From the NCBI GenBank assembly GCA_947165045.1, contig CAMUYW010000025.1, positions 1-44,336 on the forward strand: a stretch of DNA of 44,336 nucleotides, in the 5' to 3' direction. The stretch is from an uncultured Fibrobacter sp. Lineage in GTDB: Bacteria; Fibrobacterota; Fibrobacteria; Fibrobacterales; Fibrobacteraceae. This document shows, in pieces, positions 27,180-34,160 of the stretch. The notes under the pieces are model-generated. The model was given only the letters and a program-made list of their open reading frames with translations, was not told the origin of the DNA and made no database searches. The translations under genes were made by a program, and so were the position numbers. Each line of letters opens with the position of its first letter. The stretch's first letter is position 1.

Positions 27180-27455
27180 TTAGCCCACCCACTTTTCCTT
27201 AAGCCATTTGCAGAAAAATTCGCAAGATGTGAGACCGTTTGCCTTGCCGTACTTAGCGGGCATGGGCTTATTCCAATGCGGGCTTGACGGATGCATCGTG
27301 TAAATGTAATCCTCAATTCCATGAGATTTTGTCCAGTCCCAAAGATTATTGTCTCTCTGCGGGGCGGCAAACCCCTTATATATGACATCCTTAAGATTTG
27401 AGAAATGCTCAGAATCTTGAAAAAAGAGAAAATCACAAAAAAGGAGTTCCGTCAT
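27180..27455 (-). CDS. Hypothetical protein, 91 residues
   Basis: An open frame of 91 codons with its own terminator. The protein has an acidic, aromatic-rich sequence (GFAAPQRDNNLWDWTKSHG, then YTMHPSSPHWNKPMP) and no membrane segment. I do not recognise it. No Shine-Dalgarno is visible, and an in-frame stop lies just before the ATG. It may be a fragment of a longer gene or a small real gene at the end of the AT-rich block; AT content is like its upstream neighbours. Confidence 0.45.
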   Translation of the reverse strand: MTELLFCDFLFFQDSEHFSNLKDVIYKGFAAPQRDNNLWDWTKSHGIEDYIYTMHPSSPHWNKPMPAKYGKANGLTSCEFFCKWLKEKWVG

Positions 27456-27526
27456 GGATTCTTAAAATTATTCCTACAATCAAGAAATAGTTAACATGCT
27501 TCTTAAGGTTAACGCAATAAAAGTTT

Positions 27527-28210
27527 TTATTTTTTTATCCAGTCAATTATCAGTCGGGTATAATCATTTTTGTTCATTCGTTCTGGATGATTTGTAACAA
27601 GAATTTTGACCTTTCCCCAATCTGTTAGAATGACTCTTTCCCACCACGGCAGTTGCTTTGCACCACATGCAACCTTTTTCCATTCTTCAGTTAACAATTC
27701 TTTCTGAAAAGGAATGTCTTTGAGATGGTTAAAACATAAATTATGTGTATAGAATAAAATATTGAGTGGTTTCAATTCTTGAATTTCTCTCCAGATAACA
27801 CCGTTTTTCCGGATGCAGTTGTCCAGCATTTCATTTGTTGTAGAGTCCGCATTATTGGTATTTGTGCACTTTACCACATTAGTCAAAACAATTTGGTTCA
27901 TTCCTGTAGGACCATATAACTGTTGTGCAATTTCCCTTGAATAGGCCCAATATGCCCAGGAACTTTCATTTATCAACCAGTCAATACAATTGTCCATGAA
28001 AAAAGCATTCTTTGAGACGGGTGTAGCCTCACCACGATGTGGTTTTCCAACAATCATCAATCGGTATTTAGATTTTCCATAATCTTCACCAACAATCCAA
28101 GGCAACAATGGTGTTTTGAACGCTGCATTGCACTTTTGGCAGAACTCGTTTTCAGCAAGTTCCATATTTTCAAAAACAGGAATAAAAATTCGTTTGGTCA
28201 AATTCTGCAT
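27527..28210 (-). CDS. Uracil-DNA-glycosylase-fold-like protein (227 residues)
   Basis: Features resemble the uracil-DNA-glycosylase superfamily: a motif-A-like RLMIVGKPHRGE (about 49-60), the strand QIVLTNVVKCTN, a following helix and strand (LKPLNILFYT), and a C-terminal motif-B-like LVTNHPERM. Two Cys near the start (CQKC) might bind metal. The similarity is by motif and order only, so the call is tentative. AAGGAGC precedes the ATG. It follows the membrane coiled-coil gene by 80 bp, same strand, and is probably the last gene of the island operon. The protein at 30094-30783 has a comparable layout. Confidence 0.6.
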   Translation of the reverse strand: MQNLTKRIFIPVFENMELAENEFCQKCNAAFKTPLLPWIVGEDYGKSKYRLMIVGKPHRGEATPVSKNAFFMDNCIDWLINESSWAYWAYSREIAQQLYGPTGMNQIVLTNVVKCTNTNNADSTTNEMLDNCIRKNGVIWREIQELKPLNILFYTHNLCFNHLKDIPFQKELLTEEWKKVACGAKQLPWWERVILTDWGKVKILVTNHPERMNKNDYTRLIIDWIKK

Positions 28211-28290
28211 AAATGCTCCTTAGTGATTGTAAATTTTCAACCCACACGTTCCAATAAAAAATGTAAACAAATTCTCTCTATACTATATAG

Positions 28291-29340
28291 TCAATGATTG
28301 TCTCTTTGATGGTTGAAAAATTTATCGAAAAAAGTATTGATAGACCCAGCCTTACTTTTTGTTTCTTTCTCGAGTTCTGGATTACTCTTTTTATTTATCG
28401 ACTCAATGATTTGTGAAAACAAATCCATAATTTGTTTTTTTTCTACGTCAAAATGGCCGCTATTTTCTTTGGCAAAAACATCTTCAATTTGATCTTCAAT
28501 TCTTTCAATCTTTTTGAAATCTCGGCTATTCAGATAATCAAGATTATCAAATACGATATCAAGATGATCTTCCAAAATTTTAAATACTTGAGATTCAAGA
28601 GGCTGTTTTTTGATTACCTGATTTTTCAGAGGTACTATAAAGCCATTTATTTCATCAATTGATCTTGATGCTTTTTTAACCTTAGTATCATATTCATTTT
28701 GTTTTTCTTCTTCGTTTCGTCTTTTTTGAACAGATTCACATTTCTCTATCGCTTTTACTCGCAGATTCTTTATCATACTCTCTTTTGAATCAGATTGTTT
28801 TTTTTCTTCACGCTGCTTAATGTCAATCATTTTTTTCTTAATTGCTGCTTTATTTTTTTCATAAAAGCTAAAGTCAAAGCTTTTCAACAAACTCAAACTC
28901 GCTTCATATTTACCTTTATTTTCCATTTCATAATTAATTATGGATACCTTCGTTGTCGCAATTTGATTTCTGTATTTTTCGAGATTGCTTTGTGAAGTAA
29001 AAAAAGAGTTTTTTTCATCCAAATATTGTGTGTTTTCATCTTTCAACGTGTTATGAAGATACTCAGCTTTCGTCTCATACAAAGAAACAACACCTTTGGC
29101 TGATTCAATTTTATTTTCATCTACATTATTTTTTAGAAAATACTCCGCTATTTTTGTAACACGGTCGTCATATTCTCTTTTAATTCGGTTTGCTTCATTT
29201 TCTTTTTTTTGTTCTTTGCTATCGTTTTTGGAAAGATAAGCAAGAATTATTAACCCAAGAAGGATTATGAAGACTCCATACCAACCTGTAAGCCAAATGA
29301 ACACAACAACAAGAACTAAAAATAAAATTAAGTAAGCCAT
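28291..29340 (-). CDS. Membrane-anchored coiled-coil protein (349 residues)
   Basis: Residues 1-36 form two close membrane helices (LILFLVLVVVFIWLTGWYG, then FIILLGLIILAYL). The remaining 310 residues are highly charged and helical, with Lys/Glu-rich stretches that predict coiled coil and a large cytoplasmic part. No enzyme motif is visible. The start is 2 bp after the stop of the preceding gene, whose end carries the GAGG ribosome site, so translation is coupled. Strong AT bias compared with the housekeeping genes suggests acquisition. The family is not recognised. Confidence 0.75.
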   Translation of the reverse strand: MAYLILFLVLVVVFIWLTGWYGVFIILLGLIILAYLSKNDSKEQKKENEANRIKREYDDRVTKIAEYFLKNNVDENKIESAKGVVSLYETKAEYLHNTLKDENTQYLDEKNSFFTSQSNLEKYRNQIATTKVSIINYEMENKGKYEASLSLLKSFDFSFYEKNKAAIKKKMIDIKQREEKKQSDSKESMIKNLRVKAIEKCESVQKRRNEEEKQNEYDTKVKKASRSIDEINGFIVPLKNQVIKKQPLESQVFKILEDHLDIVFDNLDYLNSRDFKKIERIEDQIEDVFAKENSGHFDVEKKQIMDLFSQIIESINKKSNPELEKETKSKAGSINTFFDKFFNHQRDNH

Positions 29341-29342
29341 AT

Positions 29343-30077
29343 TTATACCTCATGCCTTATTAAAAGCTCTTTATTTTTCAAGGTCTCAATCTCTTTGCTA
29401 AAAGAGGTTTCAATTTTTAAATATTGAACAGCATCTTCTAGATTTCCTTTAGACTTTTGATAGGCATTGCATAATTCTATTTTCTTATCATCAAGTCTAT
29501 TCAAAATGTCAGAAATCAAAGCATACTGATTTGCATCATTGATACACGCACGTCGATCATCTTCCAAGGATTCTATACGTTTATCCAATAATTCACACTG
29601 ACTAGAATAGAATTCATCCACAATTTTCAATCGATTCTCATAGAATGCTTTCTTATCGCTGAATTCTTTTTCTGCTTTTTTTATCAAACGGATAAACAAT
29701 TTATATTGTTTTTCAATTTTAAACCTTTCTTGACGATTCTGTTCTTTAAGTATTTTTAGCTGTTGTTCATTTTGCATCTTCTGCATTTTTTCTTCATGAG
29801 CAAATAGCTGTGGTTTTATATCATTTTCCAGAGCTTTCAATTGTAACTGATAATTTGCTTGCTTTGTTTTCTCCATCAAATTGAATGGAGCCATTACAAT
29901 AGAGCCGACAGCATTGATTGCAGAGGATGCAATGCTACCGGCACTACTCAAAACAGCAGATGCAACATTTGTAATGCCCGATACAGCAGTTGTAGCTGTA
30001 TTAGCGTCACCGATATCTCCGATTACCTCAATTGCTCGAATTGCAAATGTATTCGATTTATCTAAATCTTTTGACAT
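29343..30077 (-). CDS. Ala/Ser/Gly-rich hydrophobic plus coiled-coil protein (244 residues)
   Basis: Residues about 25-70 are a weakly hydrophobic Ala/Ser/Gly/Val-rich segment (NVASAVLSSAGSIASSAINA, then VGSIVMAPF) that could form membrane-interacting helices. From residue 72 to the end the protein is charged and helical, a long coiled coil rich in Lys, Glu and Gln. No catalytic motif. AAGGAG lies before the ATG, and the gene is tightly linked to its neighbours (16 bp and 2 bp). The amphipathic small-residue segment followed by coiled coil is reminiscent of pore-forming or membrane-remodelling proteins, but that is speculation. Confidence 0.72.
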   Translation of the reverse strand: MSKDLDKSNTFAIRAIEVIGDIGDANTATTAVSGITNVASAVLSSAGSIASSAINAVGSIVMAPFNLMEKTKQANYQLQLKALENDIKPQLFAHEEKMQKMQNEQQLKILKEQNRQERFKIEKQYKLFIRLIKKAEKEFSDKKAFYENRLKIVDEFYSSQCELLDKRIESLEDDRRACINDANQYALISDILNRLDDKKIELCNAYQKSKGNLEDAVQYLKIETSFSKEIETLKNKELLIRHEV

Positions 30078-30093
30078 CTAGAACTCCTTTTTT

Positions 30094-30783
30094 TTAATAA
30101 AAAATCTTTGAATAATTTACAATTCGGTTGATTATTTCTTGTTCCGATTTTCCTTGTGGATGGGGGACCACTAAACAATGATGCGTTTTTCCAGATTCAC
30201 CCACTAAAGTAAACTCTCCGGTAGATTCATTTTTTGATTTCAGCTGACCGCGAGGTTCCCAACGCTCGAAAAATCGACCAACGCCTTTATTTTCGCCTTC
30301 ATACATTCCTGTTAAAAATACAGAAATACAAGGATCTAGATCATCCATTTCAGCAAGTAGCAATTCCGCACATTCATTTATTTGCGCACTTCGCAGGCCC
30401 TGTGTGGTACCGTCTTTGGTGCGAAAGTTGATTTTGTATAAATCACTCCAATAAAAATCATGGAATATATTGGCTCCATAAGGCTCGTTTCTCATCAAAG
30501 CTAACGAATGCCCGACAGTTCGCCAAAATGCAGAACTATCAAAATAATATCCATTCTTGTCTTTTAACCAATCTAATGTGTCAAATTCGTAATCCGACAC
30601 CCTTGGAATTTCGTTCTGCCCAAGACCATTGGCATCTCGACCAACAAATAAAGGCAATCCCTTTTTAAATCGAGATTTTTCACCAACAAAATGTGTGGGC
30701 AAAATGCCTAGATTTTCTCGTTCCTTCAGAGAATAAGCCTTTTCATACAAGATTTTATATAAGTTTTTAACATTCGAATCCAT
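30094..30783 (-). CDS. Uracil-DNA-glycosylase-fold-like protein (229 residues)
   Basis: Order of motifs suggests the uracil-DNA-glycosylase superfamily: PLFVGRDANGLGQ (motif A position), SSAFWRTVGHSLALM, WSDLYKINF, a helix with NECAELLLAEMDDLDP, the strand CISVFLTGMY, and HHCLVVPHPQGKS (motif B position, with HP). Residues differ from classical enzymes, so base-excision activity cannot be assumed; relatives may act as nucleotide-binding or nuclease-like effectors. It is in the middle of the operon, 62 bp after the small one-helix gene. With the gene at 27527 it makes two such proteins in one operon. Confidence 0.6.
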   Translation of the reverse strand: MDSNVKNLYKILYEKAYSLKERENLGILPTHFVGEKSRFKKGLPLFVGRDANGLGQNEIPRVSDYEFDTLDWLKDKNGYYFDSSAFWRTVGHSLALMRNEPYGANIFHDFYWSDLYKINFRTKDGTTQGLRSAQINECAELLLAEMDDLDPCISVFLTGMYEGENKGVGRFFERWEPRGQLKSKNESTGEFTLVGESGKTHHCLVVPHPQGKSEQEIINRIVNYSKIFY

Positions 30784-30845
30784 ATTTGCCTCTGTATGGA
30801 GTATTTTTTAGCAATCCTTTCTTTACGCAAAGAAAAGGCCTTACA

Positions 30846-30986
30846 TCATTCATCGTCTTTGTCTTTATCTTTCTTCTTATCTTTTATCTTTTTTGCGGCA
30901 GCACCAATGCCAATTATGGCAAGGGCCCCCCATGCTATAATTTTTTTTGCGCAATCAATAATTTCTCTTTCGTCAGCGGTGCTCAT
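30846..30986 (-). CDS. Small one-helix membrane protein, 46 residues
   Basis: ATG at 30986 with a perfect AGGAGG 6 nt upstream opens a 46-codon frame. The product has an acidic start (MSTADEREIID), one hydrophobic helix (IIAWGALAIIGIGAAA) and a tail of alternating Lys and Asp (KKIKDKKKDKDKDDE). It overlaps the end of the upstream coiled-coil gene by 14 bp, so translation is coupled. The combination of strong ribosome site, coupling and sensible membrane topology makes it a real small gene. Toxin-like or accessory membrane roles are both possible. Confidence 0.7.
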   Translation of the reverse strand: MSTADEREIIDCAKKIIAWGALAIIGIGAAAKKIKDKKKDKDKDDE

Positions 30987-31992
30987 GGTTGCCTCCTATT
31001 AGAAGTTGTTCCTTTTTGAATTCAACAATATTGTCACATTGGGCTTCAATAGCCGTCAAAACCTTTACCGAAGATTCAAGTTTTTCTTTGAAGGATTTGT
31101 TCCAGTACTCCTTTTTCTCTTTTCCATGAGTCTGGTTCTGCAAAGAAAGTAGTCGTTCTTCTGTGAAGAAATTTTGAATTTCATTTCTGATTCTATTCGA
31201 TTCTGCAGCAAGAGCAGGAAGTTCTTCCGATTCCTGAAGCAATAACAACTTTATCTGCCAGGATTCAAACAATGCTGGAATATGATTGACAACCCTTTCC
31301 ATTTGCTGTTTTGCCTTTTTTACAGAATCCCATTTACTCAAATGTTCGCATTTATAAACTTCGTCTTTCAGAGAGCGACTGATTTCATTTTCTCCAGTGC
31401 AAGATAAATCAATAGCATTTACCAACATATGCTTTTTCATGGCATCATTTTCTATATGAGATGCAATAAATAATTCGTTTTTTGCGGAATCAATTTTAGC
31501 AAAGCGATCATTCCATTGGCCTTGATATACATCTTCAATAGACTCCTGCATATTTTCCAATTGTTCTTGAATTTTAGCCAATTGTTGCGACAAAGAAGCC
31601 ATCGCCACCGCCATCGCAGGATTTCCTGAAGGCAAAAAACGCTCCTCCAAATCAACATGGCCTGAAAGTTTACCTGCAGAATTTCGATACACAGGAGATA
31701 AAGCGTCTTTCGCAGAATTTTGGACTAAATGCGCTTTTGTTTTTGCAATTCGTTCCATTGATTTTTTTGTAACACAATAAATTTTTTCGCCTTTATTTTG
31801 CTCTTTTAAAAAATCAACAACAGCAGGACCATAACGCTTTACGAAATCAAAAAAAACTTCAAGCTTTCGAGAGGCAACATCTTTAATCGTATCAGATTTT
31901 TCATCCATAGCAACAAAGCTATTGATAGCCGAATCATTCTCTTGAAGAAGTTTCAAAAGAGCATTTTCGTTAGAATTTTTCTCTTTTCTCAT
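30973..31992 (-). CDS. Coiled-coil protein of unknown function (339 residues)
   Basis: I choose ATG at 31992, which has AAGGAG 9 nt upstream; an in-frame TTG three codons earlier is less likely. The protein is mostly helical. An N-terminal domain ends with FVKRYGPAVVDFL, a middle segment (about 125-155) AMASLSQQLAKIQEQLENMQ is a likely coiled coil, and the C-terminal half is helical. No membrane segment or catalytic motif is evident. It is second in the operon after the zinc ribbon gene and overlaps the next small gene by 14 bp. I do not recognise the family. Confidence 0.75.
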   Translation of the reverse strand: MRKEKNSNENALLKLLQENDSAINSFVAMDEKSDTIKDVASRKLEVFFDFVKRYGPAVVDFLKEQNKGEKIYCVTKKSMERIAKTKAHLVQNSAKDALSPVYRNSAGKLSGHVDLEERFLPSGNPAMAVAMASLSQQLAKIQEQLENMQESIEDVYQGQWNDRFAKIDSAKNELFIASHIENDAMKKHMLVNAIDLSCTGENEISRSLKDEVYKCEHLSKWDSVKKAKQQMERVVNHIPALFESWQIKLLLLQESEELPALAAESNRIRNEIQNFFTEERLLSLQNQTHGKEKKEYWNKSFKEKLESSVKVLTAIEAQCDNIVEFKKEQLLIGGNHEHR

Positions 31993-32016
31993 AAAGGGCA
32001 ACTCCTTTTATTAATC

Positions 32017-32253
32017 TTAGCCTTCGCCAATATCATCAAAATTGTAGCTTTCTTCCCAATCAGGATCTTGATCTAAGCCCATTGTTTTTGCATAATCATT
32101 AGGACCATACCCACAGGCTCGTGCGAGTCTTTCTCCTTCAGAAAGCCTACGTTCTTCACATAAATCATGTTCTCCACCTTTAGGGCATGGCATGCATACG
32201 CCATCTTCAAAGTCTTTAAACTTTTTCCTGCATTTTGTACAATAAAAAGTCAT
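32017..32253 (-). CDS. Small zinc-ribbon protein (78 residues)
   Basis: The N-terminus has two Cys pairs, CTKC (residues 5-8) and CMPC (20-23), with another Cys after GGEHDLC, the pattern of a zinc ribbon. The C-terminal half is acidic (DQDPDWEESYNFDDIGEG). AAGGGG precedes the ATG. It is the first gene of the AT-rich operon and lies about 90 nt downstream of a TATATT box and its palindrome. A nucleic-acid- or protein-binding adaptor role is likely for a ribbon of this size, but nothing more specific can be said. Confidence 0.72.
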   Translation of the reverse strand: MTFYCTKCRKKFKDFEDGVCMPCPKGGEHDLCEERRLSEGERLARACGYGPNDYAKTMGLDQDPDWEESYNFDDIGEG

Positions 32254-32349
32254 ATTTTTCCCCTTATTGGTTAAGCTTGTGATTTTATAAAGTCAGTCAA
32301 TATTCTTACAGGTTTCTCGCATCTTCCGTTAAGTTTTGCCGTATATACG

Positions 32350-32382
32350 AATATACATCCATCAAACGACAATAAATGTCGT
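32350..32382 (-). promoter_or_regulatory. Predicted WYL-regulated promoter of the AT-rich operon
   Basis: The palindrome ACGACA-ATAAA-TGTCGT (32366-32382) lies exactly 10 nt upstream, on the minus strand, of TATATT (32350-32355). The same arrangement precedes the genes starting at 34051, 34682 and 34840. Transcription would start near 32343, giving a leader of about 90 nt before the zinc-ribbon gene. Confidence 0.7.
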
Positions 32383-32467
32383 CTGACTCTGTTACTCCCC
32401 TAAATAACTCCGTCTGTAACCTCCAACACATTCCACAAAAAAAAGCGTGGAGTTAGTGCTATTACTC

Positions 32468-32576
32468 ATTCAAGGTTCGGCAAAACCATCACGGAATAAA
32501 TGCAAAAACCCACGCCAAGTGGCGTGAACCTATGCATCTTAGTCTTCCGTGAAACAAAATTTTGCCGATTCTGAAT
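32468..32576. other. Nested inverted-repeat element (structured RNA or MITE-like)
   Basis: Arms at 32468-32496 and 32544-32576 are imperfect inverted copies sharing TTCGGCAAAA/TTTTGCCGA and TCACGGAA/TTCCGTGA. Within lie ATGCA/TGCAT (32500-32537) and CACGCCA/TGGCGTG (32511-32526). The whole 109 bp could fold into one long hairpin. It lies in a 645-bp gap (32254-32898) that contains no supported gene. Confidence 0.5.
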
Positions 32577-32636
32577 GAAAGCCAAGAGCAAAGCTCAAAC
32601 TTATGTCAAAAACGCGATTGCCTTATAAAAACCTCT

Positions 32637-32749
32637 TTTTGCTCAATATAATCAAATTTTTACAAGGTGAGCGTGCAAAAGTGCGCTTTTGCTAAAATTC
32701 AGCCTTTTTTCGCTATTTTAGCTAATCAAATTTTTGATTTTGAGCAAAA
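32637..32749. other. AT-rich palindromic element
   Basis: TTTTGCTCA (32637-32645) is inverted as TGAGCAAAA (32741-32749). Inside are the hairpin GCAAAAG/CTTTTGC (32675-32692) and the palindrome AATCAAATTTTTGATT (32724-32739), whose left part also occurs at 32650. No coding frame. It may be a small non-autonomous element or structured RNA. Confidence 0.4.
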
Positions 32750-32864
32750 TATGGCAGTTTTCGCAAAATTTTGAAAAATAGCTATAGTTTTTACCTTTCA
32801 ACGCGGACGGTTTCACAAATATTCAACCCGCAGTAGGCTGAGTCATTGACGAAGCCCTCAAAAC

Positions 32865-32892
32865 AGATCCATCGACTTCGCTCAGGATGACA
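32865..32892 (+). repeat. GGATGAC-type repeat unit
   Basis: AGATCCATCGACTTCG followed by CTCAGGATGACA, lying just downstream of the minus-strand Fic gene. Confidence 0.55.
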
Positions 32893-32898
32893 AAAAAA

Positions 32899-33429
32899 TC
32901 ACATCCCCAACAGGTTCGTCACGAGTTTTACCATGGTTTCTTTTTCTTCGGGTTTGCTTTCGGCGATGAGGAGCGTGAGCGCCACGAGTGTTCCGTCGGC
33001 AATAATCTTCGAGCCATCTGCTTTGTAGAGGATTCCGTTCCGCGATAAGAACCAAAGGAAAACGAAAGCCGCGATACGCTTATTGCCATCAACAAAGGAA
33101 TGGTTCTTGACGACCAAATAAAGGAGCATTGCCGCCTTGATTTCTGCTGTTGGGTAGAGTTCTTTGCCGTCAAATGTCTGATAGATTTGTCCGAGCGAAC
33201 TTTTAAACGAGGCGTCTTTTTCTGTGCCGAAAATATCGCTATCATTGAACATTTCTTTAAGGACGGCAATGGCTTCCATTGCCTCTTCGTAGGTGATGCG
33301 TTCGGCAGCAGTGGCCGCTGAGCTCTTTGGGAACGCAAGCTGTTCATGGTCGTAGCGGTCGAGTGTTTCGAGCGCGGGTTTAAAGTCGCGAATGACATCT
33401 GCAATTATCTGTTTTTCACAAATATTCAT
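32899..33429 (-). CDS. Fic/Doc-fold protein, similar to the C-terminal part of RhuM family proteins
   Basis: The 176-residue protein carries the Fic motif as NHSFVDGNKRIAAF (HxFxDGNKR), the Doc-like variant rather than HPFxxGNGR. Fic/Doc proteins transfer AMP or phosphate to target proteins. The flanking sequence (SSLGQIYQTFDGKELYP, then IAESKPEEKETMVK) resembles the C-terminal domain of RhuM virulence proteins, which are normally about 330 residues. Here the N-terminal DNA-binding-like domain is missing and the gene starts cleanly with AAGGA before ATG, so it is a stand-alone or shortened version. It is 34 bp downstream of a FISUMP gene in the same direction. Confidence 0.85.
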   Translation of the reverse strand: MNICEKQIIADVIRDFKPALETLDRYDHEQLAFPKSSAATAAERITYEEAMEAIAVLKEMFNDSDIFGTEKDASFKSSLGQIYQTFDGKELYPTAEIKAAMLLYLVVKNHSFVDGNKRIAAFVFLWFLSRNGILYKADGSKIIADGTLVALTLLIAESKPEEKETMVKLVTNLLGM

Positions 33430-33463
33430 AGAAAATCCTTTTTTAAAGTTTTATTATAGTCAT

Positions 33464-34051
33464 TTACGAACAATCTCGCACGCACCGGATTGAACACGCG
33501 AAGGAGTCTGCATTTCGTCTGCTTTCGATGTGGGCGCTGTTCGTGAAGTTGTACAAAACAATGCGATATGTCCAAAAATCAAAATCATTTGCAATCCAGA
33601 ATGAAGCCGATTTCCATTGTTCAACGAGTGCAAAATCTTGAACATACCCGGTTGGCAATGCCGAAAAATGGAACGGATCCGCTTTTTCGTTAGGCGCGTA
33701 TCCGCAAAGAAAATCGTCATCCAATTCCCAATCATTTTCTGACTTCAAAAACTTTCCTGCAGATGCAAAGACGATATCATTTTCGATATCATCAGAACGC
33801 GAACTGTGAATATTTCGGAAGAGGCGAACCCAATCTTTCAATGACGGGATTCGCCAACCATCGGGAGCCAATCTGTTGAAGTCCTGCAAAAAGTACAATA
33901 GCCCATATTTTTTCGATTTTGATTCACTGCGACAAATAGGGGCGACGGCACCTTCGCTTTTGTAGCGCAGATTTTCAGCCATCCAAATTTGATTTCCGAT
34001 TGTTACTGTTTTATATGTTTCGTCATCGCGTCTATCCGTAAAAAAGTCCAT
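33464..34051 (-). CDS. FISUMP-domain protein without a signal peptide
   Basis: From ATG at 34051 (GAGG upstream) the product is 195 residues and consists almost only of a FISUMP domain: ETYKTVTIGNQIWMAENLRY, LAPDGWRIPSLKDWVRLF and the end SIRCVRDCS. Unlike the other two in the window it has no signal peptide, so it appears to be cytoplasmic. An in-frame ATG at 34075 has no ribosome site and sits close to the promoter box. It is first in an operon with the Fic gene. The palindrome at 34093-34119 places it under the same predicted control as the island operon. Confidence 0.85.
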   Translation of the reverse strand: MDFFTDRRDDETYKTVTIGNQIWMAENLRYKSEGAVAPICRSESKSKKYGLLYFLQDFNRLAPDGWRIPSLKDWVRLFRNIHSSRSDDIENDIVFASAGKFLKSENDWELDDDFLCGYAPNEKADPFHFSALPTGYVQDFALVEQWKSASFWIANDFDFWTYRIVLYNFTNSAHIESRRNADSFACSIRCVRDCS

Positions 34052-34081
34052 AGTGCTAACCTCAAAAGGAATCATCTTTTT

Positions 34082-34119
34082 AATATAGCACCGCTACACG
34101 ACAATTACTGTCGCGTAGC
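34082..34119 (-). promoter_or_regulatory. Predicted WYL-regulated promoter of the FISUMP-Fic operon
   Basis: GCTAC-A-CGACA-ATTAC-TGTCG-C-GTAGC (34093-34119) is a 27-bp palindrome with a single mismatched pair. Its core ACGACA-N5-TGTCGC starts exactly 10 nt from TATATT (34082-34087, minus strand). Confidence 0.7.
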
Positions 34120-34160
34120 ATTTCCCCAAAAACTTTAGTGTAACAGGTAAGGAATTTTCC

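Noticed and set aside
30786..31019. Plus-strand frames opposite the small membrane protein gene
   Set aside because: They lack ribosome sites and run against a well-coupled minus-strand operon; the minus-strand 46-codon ORF explains the stretch better.
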